From Arsenophonus sp052171895 (lineage in GTDB: Bacteria; Pseudomonadota; Gammaproteobacteria; Enterobacterales; Enterobacteriaceae), in the NCBI GenBank assembly GCA_052171895.1, contig JBQMRN010000004.1:62001-126000 (forward strand): a stretch of DNA of 64,000 nucleotides, read 5' to 3'. Below the pieces are notes generated by a model. It was given only the letters and a program-made list of their open reading frames with translations. It searched no databases and was not told the DNA's origin. Shown here in pieces: positions 51,360 to 62,441 of the stretch. Each line of letters starts with the position of its first letter. Within the stretch, counting starts at the first letter, position 1. The position numbers were made by a program, and so were the translations under genes.

Positions 51360-52419
51360 AGATTACACTTTAAATAATTTTGTATTGAGGAGCTTTTCTT
51401 CGCACGCTTCTTAAAAAAGCAGATATATCGGAATTGCTGAAAGCCATGGACGGGGTGGTTGTACGTGCTTATATTAGCCTCAGGTATTCTCCTCGCTTTA
51501 CCTATTTGTTCCATCGCCGCGAATGCATGTTCAATCCCCTGCCCTTGTCTTTGTAATCCGGTGCTTACTACGCCATTGCTGAGTTTTATACAACAGTTTG
51601 TTTTGATGGCCTTTATGCTAAATCCGCCTCCTATAGCCTCTTTTGTCTTCAGGCAACCTTTCTGCTCCGTAGAGGGGATAGCCTTGATTGGCGTAGATAT
51701 TGCGATTGCTGTTGGCTTTATCAATGATCCTCTCGAAATCCTGATTGTCGTGGATGCTCTGGCGGTATCAGTGACGATTTTTTTGATAAACTTGTATGTC
51801 TTATCCCTGTTCACCTAAAGCTTATAGCCATAAGGCTCTTACCATATTTTTAGTCCACGTGGGGTTAAATCTTTTTCGTCGCTTGATGGGTTTCTAATGA
51901 GCAGGCATCCCTTCCTGTTTTAGTTATTCTTTTCCTCCTTCGTAAAGGACGGCTTTAAAGCATGTAGCAAGTTAAGGTGGTATCGATGATTTGGCCAGAC
52001 ACGAGTTATAAAGCCTTTCTTCATGAGTTGTGAGGTTACACAATCGAAAATGCCTTTATCATCCGCTTCACCGATTTTGTTCTCGAACGTTTACTAGTGT
52101 TACGGTCAAAAGGATATTGATGGCATGGGGGAAGCAGCCAACACAGAACCCATTGAAGCTCATTCTGTCTAAAACCTGGTAGTACAAAGCTGCTAGTTAG
52201 ATAGGTTGTAGTAGATACGCTTTAAGACTAAAATGCGAAGCATGATCTCAGTTGGAAATAGCGGAGGTCCTTTTTTACTGACAGGGCGCGCTGCAAGATG
52301 TATAAAGTCTATATAGGATAGGGTTTGATCTTAACCAGCATATCGAGCAATTTATCGATTGTCTGTAGATGATACTTCTATGCAAAGAGGTCATTCTTAA
52401 TAGCGGTTTGTTTTTGCAT
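51360..52419 (-). mobile_element. IS5-family transposase relic
   Basis: Minus-strand pieces in order: MQKQTAIKNDLFA (from 52419), LLDMLVKIKPYPI, FIHLAARPVSKKGPPLFPTE with IMLRILVLKRIYYNLSN (52290-52190), NKIGEADDKGIFDCVTSQLM, KKGFITRVWPNHRYHLNLLH, then 51338-51814 with KIVTDTARAST, CIEHAFAAMEQIGKAR in shifted frames. These follow the IS5 order (MLRILVLK.LYNLSDEQ, F...IGE....IF, IRKIVTDTASVHDSQ, R.EHVFA.IEQMGGK). Frameshifted throughout. It separates the TccC relic from the Mu-like block. Confidence 0.65.
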
Positions 52420-53195
52420 TGTTGGTCAGGTAAAATAGATCAGTTTTCGATAGTTTTATCTGTGAAATCAAACTTTGGTTAGGTTTTTAAGGTGTTTTAA
52501 AGTCTGGCGCTGGTTGGCGTGATGATATAGTGTGGGAGAATACCCCCTGAATCCTAGAATCCTAACAACGATGAAAAAGTGATCGCTGGCATGGAGGAAT
52601 TCTGAGTATATGAACCTTAAGAGCTTATGACTGCATGAATGACATGTCTAAAAACTCAGCATCACTAGCGATCAATCAGCTATGCGCTGAAAACTATTAA
52701 ATTACTTTATTCTGAGGTGTAATAGGTGCAATCCTATGCAGATGAGCGCTGTGGACATTGAGGCCTATTTGTATCATGTCAGTAATTTTGAATATATCAG
52801 GAGCTATTACTCGTGATTCTATGAACTTCATGGTGAGTGTTATCACGAGATAGCACGTAACATGATCACACGATGGGGGGTAAAAGCGATCAGAATTCCT
52901 GAAATGATCAATATAGCGTATGCAACTATTCATTGCTAACAGCAGTTCCGATATATCCGCTTTTTGAATAAGTGTGTGAAGAAGGGCTTCAATACAAACT
53001 TATTTAAAGTGTAACCTTATCCCCCCTCTAAGCCAGTAATTTTAAAATTAAGTTCATGATGTTTTTAAAAGAAATAAAATAGTTATAGATATATAGCAGT
53101 TACTATTAAATAAGTTGCCTTTGTGTGTTTTTTGATCGTATAAATAAATTTTTTGCCTTTCGGTAATAAATGATTTTCTATACTATAAAGAGCAG
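52420..53195. other. no gene recognised
   Basis: About 780 bases between the IS5 and Mu-like relics. A minus-strand frame at 52697-52933 (78 residues, MNSCIRYIDHFRNSDRFYPP) shows no family signature. In Mu-like phages small head-completion genes would follow gpT here. Confidence 0.35.
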
Positions 53196-53199
53196 CGAT

Positions 53200-54300
53200 A
53201 AAACTGTCTATCAAAAATCTGGCATCGGTGGTGAGTGCCAGCTTCATTTTCTGTAAGGCGATGGCCTTATTGTGCCGCGCCAGTTGACTAGTTTTTCTAT
53301 CAATAGGGCGCTATAGCGGTCGCATAAATCTTGGTCACTGGCATTAGATCCATTGACTCTTCATTAATAATCGTTTAAATCCGATTTAAAGTTCCTTTAG
53401 AGCGCATTTGTCACCAAACAGCCTCAGACTTGCTTTTCATTTCGTTAGAGATCTTTAGTGGTTGCTGCCTTCTGGCAATAATTCCTGCTCCAGTAAACTG
53501 GAGGGTGTTTTTCCAACTCGACAGGCACCACTTAGATGGGTTGGACGTGAATACTAAGCTTGCGATCGCCATCGATGCTGGGGAGGGAGGCGCGCATGGA
53601 GCACTCCAGCCTTTTTAAGGGTTATTTAGTGTAAGTAATGCCTGCATGAGGTAAGTTATTATCAGAAGCTATAGCACACATTGCGGCGTGCCGAGGCATC
53701 AAAGACAAATTTCTTGTCAGTAAACGCGCGGTCCTCATCAACGTTGGCCAAGGTTATTAACTTTGATTTGCTGTTGATAATGGAAAATCAGCGCTTTGAG
53801 TACATGCTGGCAGTCCAGTAGATACTAAATAGCAGCATCCTATTCTTTTCTGTTTCTTCAGAGCTAATTTTCAATCAATTAGTTGATGACTTTTTTGGCG
53901 GTCCCACTGTTATCGACCTTGAGATAGAGCGAATACTCGCTATTAAAATGTTTGCCCTTGTGTAGTGGTGGCTGGATGTCCATTTCGCAAGCCAGCAAAT
54001 AGCATCTCGTCCGCTTGTGCGCGGCGGAGGAGGGCTTAATTTCCTGAAACACCTAGGAGGTATCTATACGCGAAAATTATCATTTTCGAAATATCATCAC
54101 GGGTAATAGCGACTGTGCTTTCATAGCTCTTCTTGTTGATGATGTAACCGTAGATTTTCATCTGGTGAATACTGAGTGCATCGAGATCCACTCACGAAAA
54201 CCTGGGGAATTGTCCCAGCCAGCTTTAGGTATTAGATTTAGATGTTGATGGGGCGCTTGATTGCTATCTATTGATAATAGGAGTATCATCGTTAACCTGT
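53200..54300 (-). pseudogene. Mu-like major head protein (gpT), broken
   Basis: Capsid protein of Mu-type phages. Minus-strand pieces in order: SWLGQFPRFS (54215-54185), MKIYGYIINKKSYESTVAIT with RDDISKMIIFAYRYLLGVSG (54170-54045), then QADEMLFAGLRNGHPATTTQ and GQTF, then pieces ending near 53250 (DSFIAALYSIENHLLPKG). This is the gpT order: GWLGQFP.FSEWIGDR, YTI.N..FESTVA..RDDIEDD..G.YAPL, HPDEL.F.LL..GF...CYDGQ.FF. Frameshifts and stops abound. GC content is higher than in the housekeeping genes. Confidence 0.65.
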
Positions 54301-54304
54301 TCTA

Positions 54305-55395
54305 AAACTCCTTATAAAAATCGGTTATGAGGGTGGTAATGGGGTAGATATTATTATGCCTCCTAGGTTTTGATTTTCTGGAACGCCGCTTGGGTCTCCA
54401 TATTAGCACGTACGCGGCCTATAACTCTTCTGCTAGCAGGGTAATGGTAGTGGTTTTTTCACGGTTTTCTGCCTGTGGAGGGAAGGGGTCAGAGTTTTGA
54501 TTTGCAGATGGGTTAGATCAGAAGACAGGCGTACCCCACCCCACCTGCTCCAGTATCGCGTTATAGCTCTTAATCGAGCATATAGCGGCGAAAATTTACC
54601 GAGGTTGCTGCTCCTCTAGCGAGTCTGGATTTTAATCGCGGTCAGGTTAGCGGATATAGTGTCGCTAGATCAGTTTCCAGTGAAGCTATGGCGACATCAT
54701 TGCTTAGCTCTCTCACAGCCATCCAGTGGTACCGTCAGGCCCAGTGCGTGGCAGCAGCGTGTTTAATAATTGATTCATTGCCGGCTTTATTCTTAAATGA
54801 GGATAGAGGAGAACAGTTAACGCTTGGTACAATTCTTCTAGTCGCTTATGGCCGCTACCTGGAGCAGGCTACTTAGACCCAGAATCACCAGTAATAGCTA
54901 ACATCCTTAGCTCAAAGGGTTTTTGCCGCTAACCGCCTCATAGCCTCCATCATCGGCGAAAAATACGGAAACTCGCGGTTTTTAAGGGCTTAAGCACCGG
55001 CTGGTTCCTCCAGTCTGGCTTGAACTAGACACCGGTATTGTTGTCACAGTGAAAACGCGCGCGGGTAGCCTGAACAAAGCTGGGCGCTGGAGGCCCCTTT
55101 CTTCGCGCTGCCAGCGCTTCCTGTTTAAACAGGATCTGCTGGTTATAATCAATTTTGATGGGCTAATTGAGTGTTATCTCACCCACGCAACCATGCGGTT
55201 AAACCTGGCTTCGTTAATCAGGCAGCTATCAGTGGATCAAGGGGGTATCTCGGGGCGAGCGTCAACAGTTGTCACGCGTATCAGGACACATGGCCGGTTG
55301 GCATCACCTGACACCAGATCTCATAATCAAATGGCAAGGCCAGCGCAGCGTTGAGCACCGCATAGGCTATCTTGGGAACTTGGTTTTTTTGTTGT
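54305..55395 (-). pseudogene. Mu-like prohead protease/scaffold (gpI), broken
   Basis: Minus-strand pieces in order: GEITLN and PIKIDYNQQILFKQEALAAR (55170-55090), RLEEPAGA, LKNREFPYFSPMMEAMRRLA (54990-54930), then MNQLLNTLLPRTGPDGTTGW and ASLETDLATLYPLT (54790-54650). The order follows Mu-like I proteins: LIDYEHQT....G.PAPAAGW, then EYRYFSPVF, then the scaffold part. It lies directly upstream (transcriptionally) of the gpT relic, as in Mu. Broken in many places. Confidence 0.55.
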
Positions 55396-55759
55396 CATGC
55401 CAGCAGTGTGGGGCAGCGTAAATGGTGGGCGGTTGGATTATGCTAATTTAACAATCAAAGGGATGGACTAGTTTTATAGCTAAGCGACTTAAAATGATTA
55501 CAGCCTATTCTACTCCTAATGTCATAATATGTGGCAAAGAAATATAACTGAGTGTTATAAAATAATATTGTTTAGCTTATATACTTTGGCATGGGGTGAT
55601 TTCAATGGGTATTGACAATCGCGGGTGATAAAGCCTGAATAACATCGTTCGAAGCCCTTTTAAAAAAACCTAGCGCATTCAAAAGATTTTTTAAGTTCGC
55701 GCGCGTAACTTCTCCATGATGATCGCGTGATACCAGGGGCGCAAACACAAGAGGCGTTT

Positions 55760-56553
55760 ATGGATGTATGGCTTTGAACGGGCGTTCTGCCAGAGTATCG
55801 AGAATATCCCACTCACTGCTGGGATCCACTCCCATAAACAGGCAGGCTTGAGATGGCAGCCTTGGCCAGCGAGCGGTGGGGGGAGGGATTGCATCCCAGG
55901 TTTTTGCCGCCACACTGATGAAATAGCCGCTTGCTGGCACATTATCCACGATACACGCTCAGCTTATCCCTGCAGTCAATGCTCAGCGCGCGCACCATAT
56001 TTGCCTTTATATGGTCAACATCTTGATAGATCTATAACCATGATGTTTACCCCAGTACTTATACGGATCCGCTCAAGGATACTCAGGCCGCCCTGTGTAT
56101 CCGGCGCGCGTTCGCGCTCAAATGTTTCTTTAGTGGAGGAAAGGAGTTTAGCAGCAAAGGGCTAGGCGATATTGACGATGAACCTGGCCGTCTTCTCCAA
56201 CCCGTTGCAAGTTCTGGAAACAAGGTTTTCAGGCGCTTTCGATCAATCACTTTGATTAATTCAATCTGTGATATCCTGCCCTGCAGGTGGATTCTGATTA
56301 ATATATATTTAGGTTGACGTACTCTTAACGGTAAAGCACTGTGTCCATGCTAACAGGTGATAATTGATAATATTTATGCGGGTTCAACACCTCTCATTGA
56401 CCTAATCAATACTCCCATTAATGACATTAATCCATCCACCGATAATATCTTCCGTGATTTTCCTCAGGTCTGCTTGATAGGCTTTTATTACCATATCCAG
56501 GCTATCTGGGTCCTTACATACACTATAAATTGAGCATTCACCGTAATTTTCAT
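55760..56553 (-). pseudogene. Mu-like virion morphogenesis protein (gpG), broken
   Basis: The minus strand opens at 56553 with MKITVNAQFIVCKDPDSLDM and VIKAYQADLRKITEDIIGGW, then LSSTKETFERERAPDTQGGL (about 56145-56085), and near the end SQACLFMGVDPSSEWDILDT followed by LAERPFKAI (55850-55760). These match the start, the S...ERF.....PDG..W segment and the PARPFLGLS..DE..IL..L...L end of the phage virion morphogenesis family. Position between the F and I relics fits Mu. Broken by frameshifts. Confidence 0.5.
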
Positions 56554-56569
56554 GTGTCCGTTGTTAGAG

Positions 56570-57340
56570 CCGTTTTTACAATGAAAAGCAGATTGTTGTG
56601 TCGTTTATCCCATAATACAGCCTGCAGATTTCCCAACAAGCCAGGGAGTGCGGGTACATTCATTAGGCAATGCTACACTCCGGTTTTATGATACTTTTCA
56701 CTGTTACCATGCAGCAAATTTTCGCTCATTGCTACCAATACCAAACAAGTTGGCGCTTGGCCCAGTGCGTGTCTGTATCACATGGACGATGAGGATTCCA
56801 GCAAAAAATCCAGCGCGTAAATGCTCTGTTTTCGGCACGCTGGCTTTATATAATGCGCGTGTGTGGTTTGGGAAATATACATAGCAAAAAAACTCAATTG
56901 AGCACACTTGGGGGGCTGTTATTTAGCTTTTTTACCAGTGCTTCACGCAACACCGCCTCTTCGACATCAAAGAGTTTGTGGATCATTGTCTGCTTAATAC
57001 CCCTTGCCGCCTATCGCCTGGTGTGATAGAATAGCTCATATCTGACGTCATTTTTATCTTGCCATCATCAAAGGTGGTTAGGTGAGATGATAACGATTTC
57101 CTCACTGCATTTGTTTACGCCAGTCTCTACTTCATGGGTCTATAGAGGTGAACAGGCGTCTTCTTTAACATACAGGCAAAACGCATTTAGCTGGCGTTTT
57201 GATAAGGTTCGTATATTCGGAAGCGGTAGTTAAACCCGTTGGATGGATAATAGCATTGCCAGAATGGGTGATCGTAATGAAAAACTTTATCATGCAGGAC
57301 TGCATATGTGATGGCCGAGTGTAGCTATGAGGCTTATTAA
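56570..57340 (-). pseudogene. Mu-like head morphogenesis protein (gpF), tentative
   Basis: Degraded coding-like sequence on the minus strand directly before the gpG relic, with the open part 56704-56907 (VYFPNHTRALYKASVPKTEH). Pieces resemble the region of Mu gpF-type proteins where a tyrosine/arginine-rich segment precedes the PYWMY...RT.P.H motif, but the match is weak. The call rests mostly on the F-G-I-T order. Confidence 0.35.
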
Positions 57341-57354
57341 GCCAAACTTATGGT

Positions 57355-57515
57355 GGTTAAATGTCTCTAAAATTAGAGTGTTAGCTTAAAAATCATACTA
57401 TTTGATGAAATTTTAACTTACAACAGACCCCATAAACCGATTCTATCTTCTTTTACCAATAATGGATGCCTTTTGATCTTTAATTAAATGGCGATTCAAT
57501 TTCCTAACCATCAAG
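57355..57515 (+). mobile_element. IS91-family terminal fragment
   Basis: About 160 bases homologous to the transposase-distal ends of both IS91 copies (24600-24751 and 42513-42620 in reverse): TGATGAAATTTTAACTTA, ACCGATTCTATCTTC, CAATTTCCTAACCATCAAG. It ends exactly at CAAG, and the serA pseudogene begins at once afterwards, so this element end replaces the missing 3' part of serA. Confidence 0.7.
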
Positions 57516-57519
57516 GTTA

Positions 57520-58199
57520 GTTGTTCTTTGGCAAAGATATTCTTAGTATTTGCTGTCTAAGGGACATGTAAAGTAACTACATCACTCATATTGAGTTTGA
57601 GTAATTCAATCATAGTAGAAATTTGGTAAGCATTACCTACTGGTAACTTATTTCAATATCATAAAATAAACATTCATTCGAATATTTTAGCTAAAATAGC
57701 TAATTGAGTAGTTATATGATTATAACCGATATCTAATTTTACCTCTTCCTTCATACATAGCTTTCTTTAGCTTGTTTATTCCATCATCCAACGATGAGCT
57801 TTCATACTTGTTTCTGGAAATATAACGTAAAAGCAATAGTAATTCGTAGAAATATCATTTCTGCCAAGAGCGTATTTTGGAAAATGGAGCATTGAAACGG
57901 AAATAATCCCTGTTCAGCCGCATATTAAATATCAACTTGATTAATAGTAATACAAAAACAATCAACTGCAATCAATTTTTCAGCAGCGCCCAAAACTTGT
58001 TCGTTATGATAACTACGAAAATGAATAGCGATAAAATGGACATCAGAGATCATAGTAATTAATTTTTTGTTGATATTATCATAACTTTGATATTGCTGCC
58101 CACAAATTATTAATTTCACTTTGATGCAGCCCCTCCTCTCCAAAAATTAAAATTTAATTTTCTGTTTTTGTAAAAACACATTAACTATTTTTACGCCAT
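57520..58199 (-). pseudogene. serA: D-3-phosphoglycerate dehydrogenase, truncated and frameshifted
   Basis: SerA oxidises 3-phosphoglycerate in the first step of serine synthesis. From an ATG at 58199 the minus strand reads, with frameshifts, KKLITMISDVHFIAIHFRSY, NEQVLGAAEKLIAVDCFCIT with INQVDI (the family LVAIGCFCIGTNQVDL), then FNAPFSK, YELLLLLR, GRGKIRYRL.SYNYS (the nucleotide-binding KKLGIIGYGHIG region, degraded), MNVYFMI and TANTKNIFAKEQ. After about 225 codons it is cut by an IS91 end; the rest of the catalytic and regulatory domains is gone. Its place beside rpiA is the E. coli arrangement. Confidence 0.8.
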
Positions 58200-58487
58200 C
58201 CCATTCAATCACTAAGATTTTACGGCTATCACATATTTTGTCATACAGTCATAACAAAATTTTTCCAGTAGCAATACTATACTATCATTTATCCAAACAA
58301 CAAAATAAATTTCGAGCAAAAACACTATAACGAATAAAAAGGAAATGAAACAGATAAATTTAAGATTTTTATGATACTAAATCAATTATTATAATTTTTT
58401 TGACTAAATTAGATAATTAAAAATAAATTTAATCGAGATAAAATAGTAGCTTAATAACTCATCAATACTTTAAAAACCATCAATGTA

Positions 58488-59153
58488 TTAGCTTTTAGGG
58501 CTCAATTTTTTTACGCCAGCTTGCGTTGCCAGCAAAATAATATCTGCAGCGCGATTAGCAAATAACCCTACCGTAACAACGCCGGCAATTGCATTAATTT
58601 TATTTTCAAGCTCTATCGGATCTACAATCTTTAGATTGTAAACATCCAGAATAACATTGCCATTGTCAGTAATCACATTTTGCCGATATTCTGGTATGCC
58701 GCCTAACTTTATCAATTGACGAGCAACATAAGCACGCGCCATTGGAATCACTTCAACAGGTAATGGAAATTCACCTAAAATATCAACCTGCTTAGATTTA
58801 TCAGCAATAGCAATAAATTGCTTAGCCATTGCAGCGATGACTTTTTCACCCGTCAAAGCAGCACCACCCCCTTTGATCATCATTAAATCTGGATTAAATT
58901 CATCAGCACCATCAATGTAAATATCAACATCATCTACATCCTTACTATCAAGGATGGGAATGGCTAACGAGGTTAATTTATCTGTAGAAGCAACTGAACT
59001 TGAAACTGCACCTTTAATTAAGTGCTTTTTTGTCGCTAAGCTATCAATAAAATGCACAACAGTAGAGCCTGTTCCAACACCAACAACCATATCGGGTTTG
59101 ATATATTCTAAAGCAGCCCAGCCAACCATTTTTTTTAATTCATCCTGTGTCAT
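58488..59153 (-). CDS. rpiA: ribose-5-phosphate isomerase A
   Basis: Interconverts ribose 5-phosphate and ribulose 5-phosphate in the pentose phosphate pathway. The 221-residue protein starts MTQDELKKMVGWAALEYIKP at the ATG 59153, preceded by AAGG; a ten-codon upstream extension is not supported. VGVGTGSTVVHFIDSLA, Asp81 and Asp84 in YIDGADEF, Lys94 in MIKGGG and Glu103 are all present. Two normally conserved positions differ from E. coli: SSSVAST has Val54 instead of Asp, and TGEK has Gly102 instead of Arg. The gene is intact between dead serA and dead argP. Confidence 0.95.
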   Translation of the reverse strand: MTQDELKKMVGWAALEYIKPDMVVGVGTGSTVVHFIDSLATKKHLIKGAVSSSVASTDKLTSLAIPILDSKDVDDVDIYIDGADEFNPDLMMIKGGGAALTGEKVIAAMAKQFIAIADKSKQVDILGEFPLPVEVIPMARAYVARQLIKLGGIPEYRQNVITDNGNVILDVYNLKIVDPIELENKINAIAGVVTVGLFANRAADIILLATQAGVKKLSPKS

Positions 59154-59292
59154 AATTAGTTGCCTTATTATTTTTTGTTGCAAAAGCTATTAATTAATTA
59201 GTAGAACAAAATTTCTACGGCTATCGATTGAAAAAATATTACATAGTAAGATATAAAATAAGATCTGAATTGAATTTTAAAGAGATCTTTTC

Positions 59293-60293
59293 GTGATTAA
59301 ACGCACTGATTATCTAGCACTACAAGCATTGGATAGCGTGATTCGTGAACGCGGCTTTGAGCGAGCAGCCTAAAATTATGTATCACTCAATCTGCTGTTT
59401 CACAAAGAATTAAGCAGCTTAAAAGCTATTTTGTCAGCCATTATTGATAAGGACTATACCTTATCAACTAACTGAGCAAGGACAAAAACTACTCGCGCTT
59501 TTACATCAAGTTGAATTACTAGAAGAGCAATGGCTCGGTAACGAAAGTAATGATACAACTCCGTTGTTGTTGTCAGTAGCAGTAAATGGTGATAGGTTAG
59601 CAACCTGGTTCCTGCCTGCACTCAATCCAGTGTTACATGACAGTCCTATTCGTCTTAATATTTAAGTTGAAGATGAAACCAGGACTCAAGACCTTTCTAC
59701 GTAGAGGAGAGGTCGTTTGCGCAATTAGTATTCAACCAGAGCCTTTACCTGTGTGCCTGGTAGATAAACTAGGTTGGCTAGATTATTTATTTGTTTCCTC
59801 ACCTAGATTTGCTGAACGTTATTTCCCTACTGGGGTAACAAAAAACTCACTTTTAAAAGTGCAACCTGTCGCTTTTGATCATTTATATGATTGCATCAAG
59901 CTTGTGTGTAAGAGAATTTTAATCTATCTCCTGGTAGTGTTCCTTGCTATATTGTGAACTCATCTGAGGCATTTGTTCAACTTGCTAAGCAAGGCTCAAC
60001 CTGTTGTATGATCCTACATTTATAAATTATTAATGAATTAAATTCAGGTGAATTTAGTCGACCTTACACCCGGACTATGCCAGCGTAGGATGCTATATTG
60101 GCATCGTTTTTCTTCCGAAAGCAGGACAATGAAGAAGCTGACTGATGCCCTGGTAAAAACAGGGCGCCAGATATTGAAACAAGTAGATAATGATAATGTG
60201 GCAAACAAAAATTACGTTTCAAATTTAAATAATATTAACTTGATCTGTAAAATCAATACATTGCTGCTAGTAATGTTTGGTTACTCTCACTGA
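59293..60293 (+). pseudogene. argP: LysR-type regulator ArgP (IciA), broken
   Basis: ArgP controls argO, lysine and other genes in response to arginine and lysine. From a GTG at 59293 the sequence reads IKRTDYLALQALDSVIRERG, FERAA, then after a frameshift KLCITQSAVSQRIKQLKSYF (the helix-turn-helix). Further frames give YQLTEQGQKLLALLHQVELL, EEQWLGNESNDTTPLLLSVA, VNGDRLATWFLPALNPVLHD, VCAISIQPEPLPVCLVDKLG, YLFVSSPRFAERYFPTGVTK, FVQLAKQGSTCC and LVDLTPGLCQRRMLYWHRFS. At least five indels. Divergent from rpiA as in E. coli. The effector-binding residues are irrelevant since no full-length product is possible. Confidence 0.9.
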
Positions 60294-60461
60294 GAGTCGG
60301 AGAGAGAGCTACTATTTGAGTCATCAACTTAATTATTGATAAATTGTATTGATACTCGATAATTAATACTATATGCTTTAGCCTTGTCAAGTACTTTTTT
60401 ATACTATACATCTATTTATATATTAATATCTTTAGTTTTTCCTTATTCTTTACTCCATTAC

Positions 60462-61694
60462 GAGTAAAGTTCATTTCTGATGTATGGGTTTTCGGAAATG
60501 CTTGTGTATGTATCCTGATGATTGATTTCATAAATAATTTCAATATAATAGATATTATATAGCATTAAAAAGTCCACCTACATGGGTGTGGATCCGCGAA
60601 ACCAGATATTACCTGTAATCCTTTTCAAGCACTCATCCGTAAAGGTGCTGGAAGCTAGTAGTCATCCTCGTTAAGGCTTAGCTTGAATCTAAGCTTGCGA
60701 GAAGATGCTGAACGCCGCCTTATTGGACATGGGCGTCCATGCTATCTCGTCCGTAATGGTTATTTACCATAGTGAACTATACAGAATTGCTATTTGGTGA
60801 TACTGAGATTAAAGTGCTTAAGATTAGGGATCGCAGCGGCAATGAATATGCTTCAATAGCTTGCTATTGCCTTATCTGAAGCGTGCAAAAAGTGTCGAAG
60901 AGTTGGTACACCATGGTTTTATACCTGCGAAGCATATCCACCGATAATTTTCTTGAAGGCTCTAGGGGGGCTTCTTGGTGAAAATCACATAGTTTTCCAG
61001 TATCATTAGCAGACTGATACTAGCAATGGTTTGAAGGCCAAAGACAATCGTGCCTGCAGGATTTAAGCGATCGCCATACGATTATTTCTTAGCCGATGGC
61101 ATTATACGCTTCTCTTATAGGTAAGAGAAGCGCCTTTGCCTGCTGGTCGTTATCGGCCTCACTAAGCATGGATATCGTAAGGAGTTAGTTGCTGGGGAAG
61201 ATGCTTATCGAGAGTTAGCAGCAAACTGGGCTTAATTTCTTAATGGCCTGTGCGAGCGAGAGTGGCTTAAGTGTATCTCCTAGGCTTGCTAGGGGAGATA
61301 CGGTGCCCTTGGTTTTTGAAATGCAATGGCAAAAATATTCCTCTGGACGCGCAGCACCAACGAATGCTGTTGGGTACACAAAACAGCTAATGTGCTAGCT
61401 TCAATTTTAAAAGGCATGCAAGCAAAAGTTAAGGCTGAGGTGGGTGAGGGTCTAGCTAGCAAAGAGCCGCAATGCCGGTAATAAAGCCCTTGATATTTTT
61501 GGTAAGGTTTTAGCGAAATATCTTTCAGCGATAAAGAAACTGGAACTGGCTAAGGGTAACTGGATTTGAGTTGCTGACCCTGGTGTCTGGTAGTAAACAA
61601 CCTCCAATTTTAGGCGAGAGAATAGATTCGAAAACCATAAGAGCGGAGTGTAGCCCTCTCTTACCCTTATACACTAGATTTGCTAATAAATTAC
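60462..61694 (+). mobile_element. IS256-family element, degraded copy
   Basis: A 1.23-kb copy with plus-strand transposase, ends GAGTAAAGTTCATTTCTGAT and, inward from the right, AGTAATTTATTAGCAAATCT. Fragments such as GMQAKVKAEV and the following AKSRNAGNKALDI region (61420-61500) place it with the other copies. Inactive. It lies between the argP and selB pseudogenes. Confidence 0.7.
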
Positions 61695-61739
61695 TAAACA
61701 GAATTTGATGTAAATATTAGCGGATTATCACTAATATAA

Positions 61740-62300
61740 TGCTGATTAGCTAGAAGAGTTGATCGTGTTCATTTAAAACGGATCCCTTTATTTGGATTGA
61801 ATGATAAGTTGGTGTTTTATCCCTCCTCAGTCAGTTGGTTGATGGAAAAAGGGTTTAATGAAAACCAATCCTTGGTTAGCTCAATTTAGCTGAACACACT
61901 TTAGTGTTTGATTAACAAGTGCATTTATGGCAAAAATTAGAACCTTATTTTTTGCTAAACAGCCTTGTGGTGTGAGTACAAGAATTAGCAGTAAAAATTC
62001 AAAAAGATGAAGCAATTATTTATCATTTACTGAAAAAACAGCAATAATAAATTTATTTATCGCGATTTTGTGCCCGATCCATTATTATCAGAATCAACGA
62101 ATTCAACAATTTTCTACCGTGTTAGCCGCTATCTATAATCATCTAGATGGGGTTTTATAGTCGCAAATTTTGTGATGAGTTAGCAATAGAGTGAAAGAAG
62201 TTAGTGGTTTAGATTTTAGAATTTTTTGATCTAAGCGATTTTACCTGACGAAAATTCTATGCGCATATTTTAAAAGATATGAGATTATTCAAATAAATTA
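61740..62300 (+). pseudogene. selB: selenocysteine-specific elongation factor SelB, C-terminal ruin
   Basis: SelB delivers Sec-tRNA to UGA codons by binding the SECIS hairpin with its C-terminal winged helices. Pieces read on the plus strand in order: RVHLKRIPLFGLNDKLVFYP, HLWQKLEPYF in a shifted frame, VQELAVKIQKDEAIIYHLLK, QNQRIQQFSTVLAAIYNHLD, SRKFCDELAIE, then ILEFFDLSDFT and KFYAHILKDMRLF. This is the order of the last three winged-helix domains of enterobacterial SelB (RIVQFANLIRDL, FRDRLGVGRKLAIQILEYFD). The GTPase half is not present in the window. Frameshifts and stops show loss of function. Confidence 0.75.
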
Positions 62301-62441
62301 TTTTTCATAATTGTTAAGTTAATCCTATTTAAGCAAGTATAAATTTATTATTTTATTAAATAATTAGCATTATTTCTTATGGTCTCAAGAAGTTTACTTT
62401 TCTTCCCGTTGATTGAAATTTCTTGCTTTATGAAGTCAGCC
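62301..62441. other. spacer between two pseudogenes
   Basis: AT-rich sequence with no frame or hairpin worth naming. Confidence 0.4.

Noticed and set aside
51459..51818. Plus-strand hydrophobic open frame of 119 residues
   Set aside because: It is antisense to the IS5-family transposase relic, whose motifs read on the minus strand; the hydrophobicity is a by-product.
55764..56165. Plus-strand open frame of 133 residues in the Mu-like block
   Set aside because: It is the complement of the gpG relic; no family similarity on the plus strand.
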